A stretch of DNA of 24,245 bases, from NCBI GenBank assembly GCA_051648365.1, contig JBOFEZ010000051.1, forward strand, positions 1-24,245. Direction: 5' to 3'. Shown in pieces: positions 22,699 to 24,245 of the stretch. Source of the DNA: JAGNZR01 sp051648365 (lineage in GTDB: Bacteria > Fusobacteriota > Fusobacteriia > Fusobacteriales > Fusobacteriaceae). Position numbers and translations under genes: made by a program. The notes under the pieces were generated by a model. It saw only the letters and a list, made by a program, of their open reading frames with translations. It searched no databases and was not told the origin of the DNA. Numbering within the stretch: position 1 is the stretch's first letter; each line of letters begins with the position of its first letter.

Positions 22699-23625
22699 CT
22701 ATTTAGAAGATTTTTTATCTATAAGTACAGCTACAAGAATAACCGCTGCTTTAATCATCATCTGATAGTATGAAGAAACATCTAAAAGATTTAAGGCATT
22801 CCCTAAAACCCCTATAATTATAGCTCCTAAAGCTGTTCCTGTAATTCTTCCAACTCCACCAGATAGCGATGTCCCACCTAAAACTACTGCAGCAATCGCA
22901 TCTAGTTCATATCCAGCTCCAGCTGTAGGCTGTGCCGATCCTAGTCTCGAAGTAACAATTATTCCAGCAAGGGCCGCTAAGGCTCCCGCTACTCCATATA
23001 CAAAAGTTTTATATTTAGAGGTATTCACTCCAGATAGTTTTGTAGCCTCTTCATTTCCGCCGATAGCATAGATATATCTTCCAAACTTGGAGTTAGCTAA
23101 AATATAATACCCTACAAAGAAAAGAATTACCATAATATATATAGGAATTGGAATCTCTAAAAAATACCCTCCACCTATGTTTTCAAAAAATTCTCCTTCA
23201 CCTCTTACAGGTATAGGTTTTCCATCTGTGTAAACAAGAGTAGCTCCTCTTAAAAGGGTCATCGTTACCAGGGTAACTATAAAGGGTTGAAGTTTTGCAT
23301 AAGATATGAATAATCCATTTAAAATCCCCAAAAACAACCCCACTGCTAAAGTCAAGATAAGTGCCAGTACAGGATTCATTCCCGAGCTTACCATTGTTGC
23401 ACAAACAGCTCCTGAAATCGCTAAAACAGATCCCACAGAAAGATCTATACCTCCAGTTAGTATAACCAGTGTCATTCCTATTGCAATAACCGAGTTTATA
23501 GAAGTTTGTCTCAGTACATTCAAAAGATTGTTCACTGAAAGAAATCTTGGATTGAATATTGACACTACTATTGAAAATATTATAAGTCCTACCAAAGGTT
23601 TATTATTCCATATTTTTTTTAACAT
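22699..23625 (-). CDS. rbsC: Ribose ABC transporter permease
   Basis: A 308-aa inner-membrane permease of the BPD_transp_2 family, with about eight to ten hydrophobic segments. GMTLVILTGGIDLSVGSVLA (49-68) is the signature of sugar (CUT2) permeases, and GRYIYAIGGNEEATKLSGV and AVVLGGTSLSGGVG mark the cytoplasmic coupling and late membrane regions. Its ATG shares one base with the rbsA stop (TAATG), with GGAGTGAG inside the end of rbsA as ribosome binding site, so the two are translationally coupled. It forms the channel for ribose delivered by the adjacent RbsB. Confidence 0.95.
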   Translation of the reverse strand: MLKKIWNNKPLVGLIIFSIVVSIFNPRFLSVNNLLNVLRQTSINSVIAIGMTLVILTGGIDLSVGSVLAISGAVCATMVSSGMNPVLALILTLAVGLFLGILNGLFISYAKLQPFIVTLVTMTLLRGATLVYTDGKPIPVRGEGEFFENIGGGYFLEIPIPIYIMVILFFVGYYILANSKFGRYIYAIGGNEEATKLSGVNTSKYKTFVYGVAGALAALAGIIVTSRLGSAQPTAGAGYELDAIAAVVLGGTSLSGGVGRITGTALGAIIIGVLGNALNLLDVSSYYQMMIKAAVILVAVLIDKKSSK

Positions 23626-24245
23626 TATCTCACTCCTACAGCTAATCTCATTATTTTTTCCTGATCAAACTCATCTCTTTCCAGCTGACCACTCACTCCA
23701 TTTTCATGTATAACCATAAGCCTATCACTAAGCCCCATAACTTCGGGCATCTCAGATGAGATTAAAATTATACTTAATCCTTTCTCTTTAAGCTGATTTA
23801 TTACATCATATATCTCTTTTTTGGCTCCTACGTCTACTCCTCTTGTGGGTTCATCCAAAATAAGAATTTTCGGATTTGTCATAAGAGCTTTAGCAATAGC
23901 AACTTTCTGCTGATTTCCTCCACTCAGATTTTTTATTATCTGGTCCATGCCTGGAGTTTTTATTCTAAATTTTTCAATGTATTCCTGAACTGATTCTCTT
24001 TCTTTTTTTCCTTTCATTCCTAAAAAATTAGAGAAATTTTTAAGAGAAGACAGTGTCATATTTTCTTTAACACTAAGTCCTAAAACCAATCCATTCCCTT
24101 TTCTGTCTTCAGAAACATAGGCTATTCCCAACTGAACTCCCTGCTCAGGAGATTTTATCTTACAAGGTTTTCCTTCTATATAGATATTTCCAGATTGAAC
24201 TGGATAATATCCGTAAATTGTTTTCATTATTTCGCTTCTTCCTGC
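23625..24245 (-). CDS. rbsA: Ribose ABC transporter ATP-binding protein, C-terminal part (cut by window edge)
   Basis: The reading frame enters from the right edge as AGRSEIMKTIYG, part of the second nucleotide-binding domain of RbsA, so the internal ATG at 24227 is not the start. Visible are the ISEDRK-like YVSEDRKGNGLVLG, the ABC signature LSGGNQQKVAIAKAL, Walker B ILILDEPTRGVDVG and the switch region LISSEMPEV. About 206 residues of roughly 500 are present; the first ATPase domain and the Walker A of the second lie outside. It powers ribose import with RbsC and RbsB. Gene order rbsA-rbsC-rbsB is the usual one; no rbsK or rbsD is seen on this side. Confidence 0.95.
   Translation of the reverse strand, partial: AGRSEIMKTIYGYYPVQSGNIYIEGKPCKIKSPEQGVQLGIAYVSEDRKGNGLVLGLSVKENMTLSSLKNFSNFLGMKGKKERESVQEYIEKFRIKTPGMDQIIKNLSGGNQQKVAIAKALMTNPKILILDEPTRGVDVGAKKEIYDVINQLKEKGLSIILISSEMPEVMGLSDRLMVIHENGVSGQLERDEFDQEKIMRLAVGVR

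Noticed and set aside
24225..24227. ATG as start of a short ATP-binding protein
   Set aside because: The frame continues upstream to the window edge as AGRSEI, matching RbsA, so the gene is cut by the window rather than short.

Overview
The window looks like chromosome from an AT-rich, Gram-negative anaerobic fermenter, most plausibly Fusobacteriota (Fusobacterium / Ilyobacter / Propionigenium type). This is inferred from low GC, strong AGGAGG-type ribosome binding sites, TTGACA/TATAAT promoters, an outer-membrane MlaA homologue beside Gram-positive-like genes, and many amino-acid and peptide fermentation genes. I see no mobile element, phage gene, CRISPR array, rRNA or broken gene.

Layout. 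Positions 1-222 hold three minus-strand tRNAs (Leu cut by the window edge, Thr, Asp), with a promoter back to back with that of a plus-strand pair: pepD dipeptidase and an iron-type alcohol dehydrogenase (367-3019). A VIT/CCC1-type membrane protein with a ferritin-like N-terminus converges on them (3048-3911). Four more minus-strand tRNAs (Gly-Glu-Ala-Met, 4021-4337) follow, with their own promoter and terminator. Minus-strand genes then run to 9644: an FMN-dependent 2-hydroxyacid oxidoreductase with a cysteine-rich N-terminus, a pepV-yfcC operon (dipeptidase plus DcuC-superfamily carrier), and a class V aminotransferase of the cysteine desulfurase type.

From 9854 to 14107 three plus-strand genes encode a CyuA-type cysteine desulfidase, a TcyP-type cystine symporter and a CoA-disulfide-reductase-like flavoprotein. 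With the divergent desulfurase they form a thiol/sulfur neighbourhood: cystine import, cysteine breakdown to sulfide, pyruvate and ammonia, sulfur transfer and disulfide reduction.

From 14156 to the end all genes are on the minus strand. In transcription order they are rbsA (cut by the right edge), rbsC, rbsB (ribose ABC importer); threonine ammonia-lyase; a secreted alpha/beta-hydrolase overlapping mlaA, then a DUF2156 protein (a probable envelope-lipid group); ptsH, ptsI (PTS phosphoryl transfer); and a DagK/YegS-like lipid kinase.

Most genes are recognisable families. I find no convincing wholly new system. The points most worth a second look are the hydrolase-mlaA overlap with an MlaA lacking a lipobox, the Cys4 motif on the FMN enzyme, and several regulatory arrangements: a hairpin between ptsH and ptsI, a possible promoter that starts inside a terminator, a perfect palindrome before the hydrolase, and repeats in the desulfurase/desulfidase divergent region.
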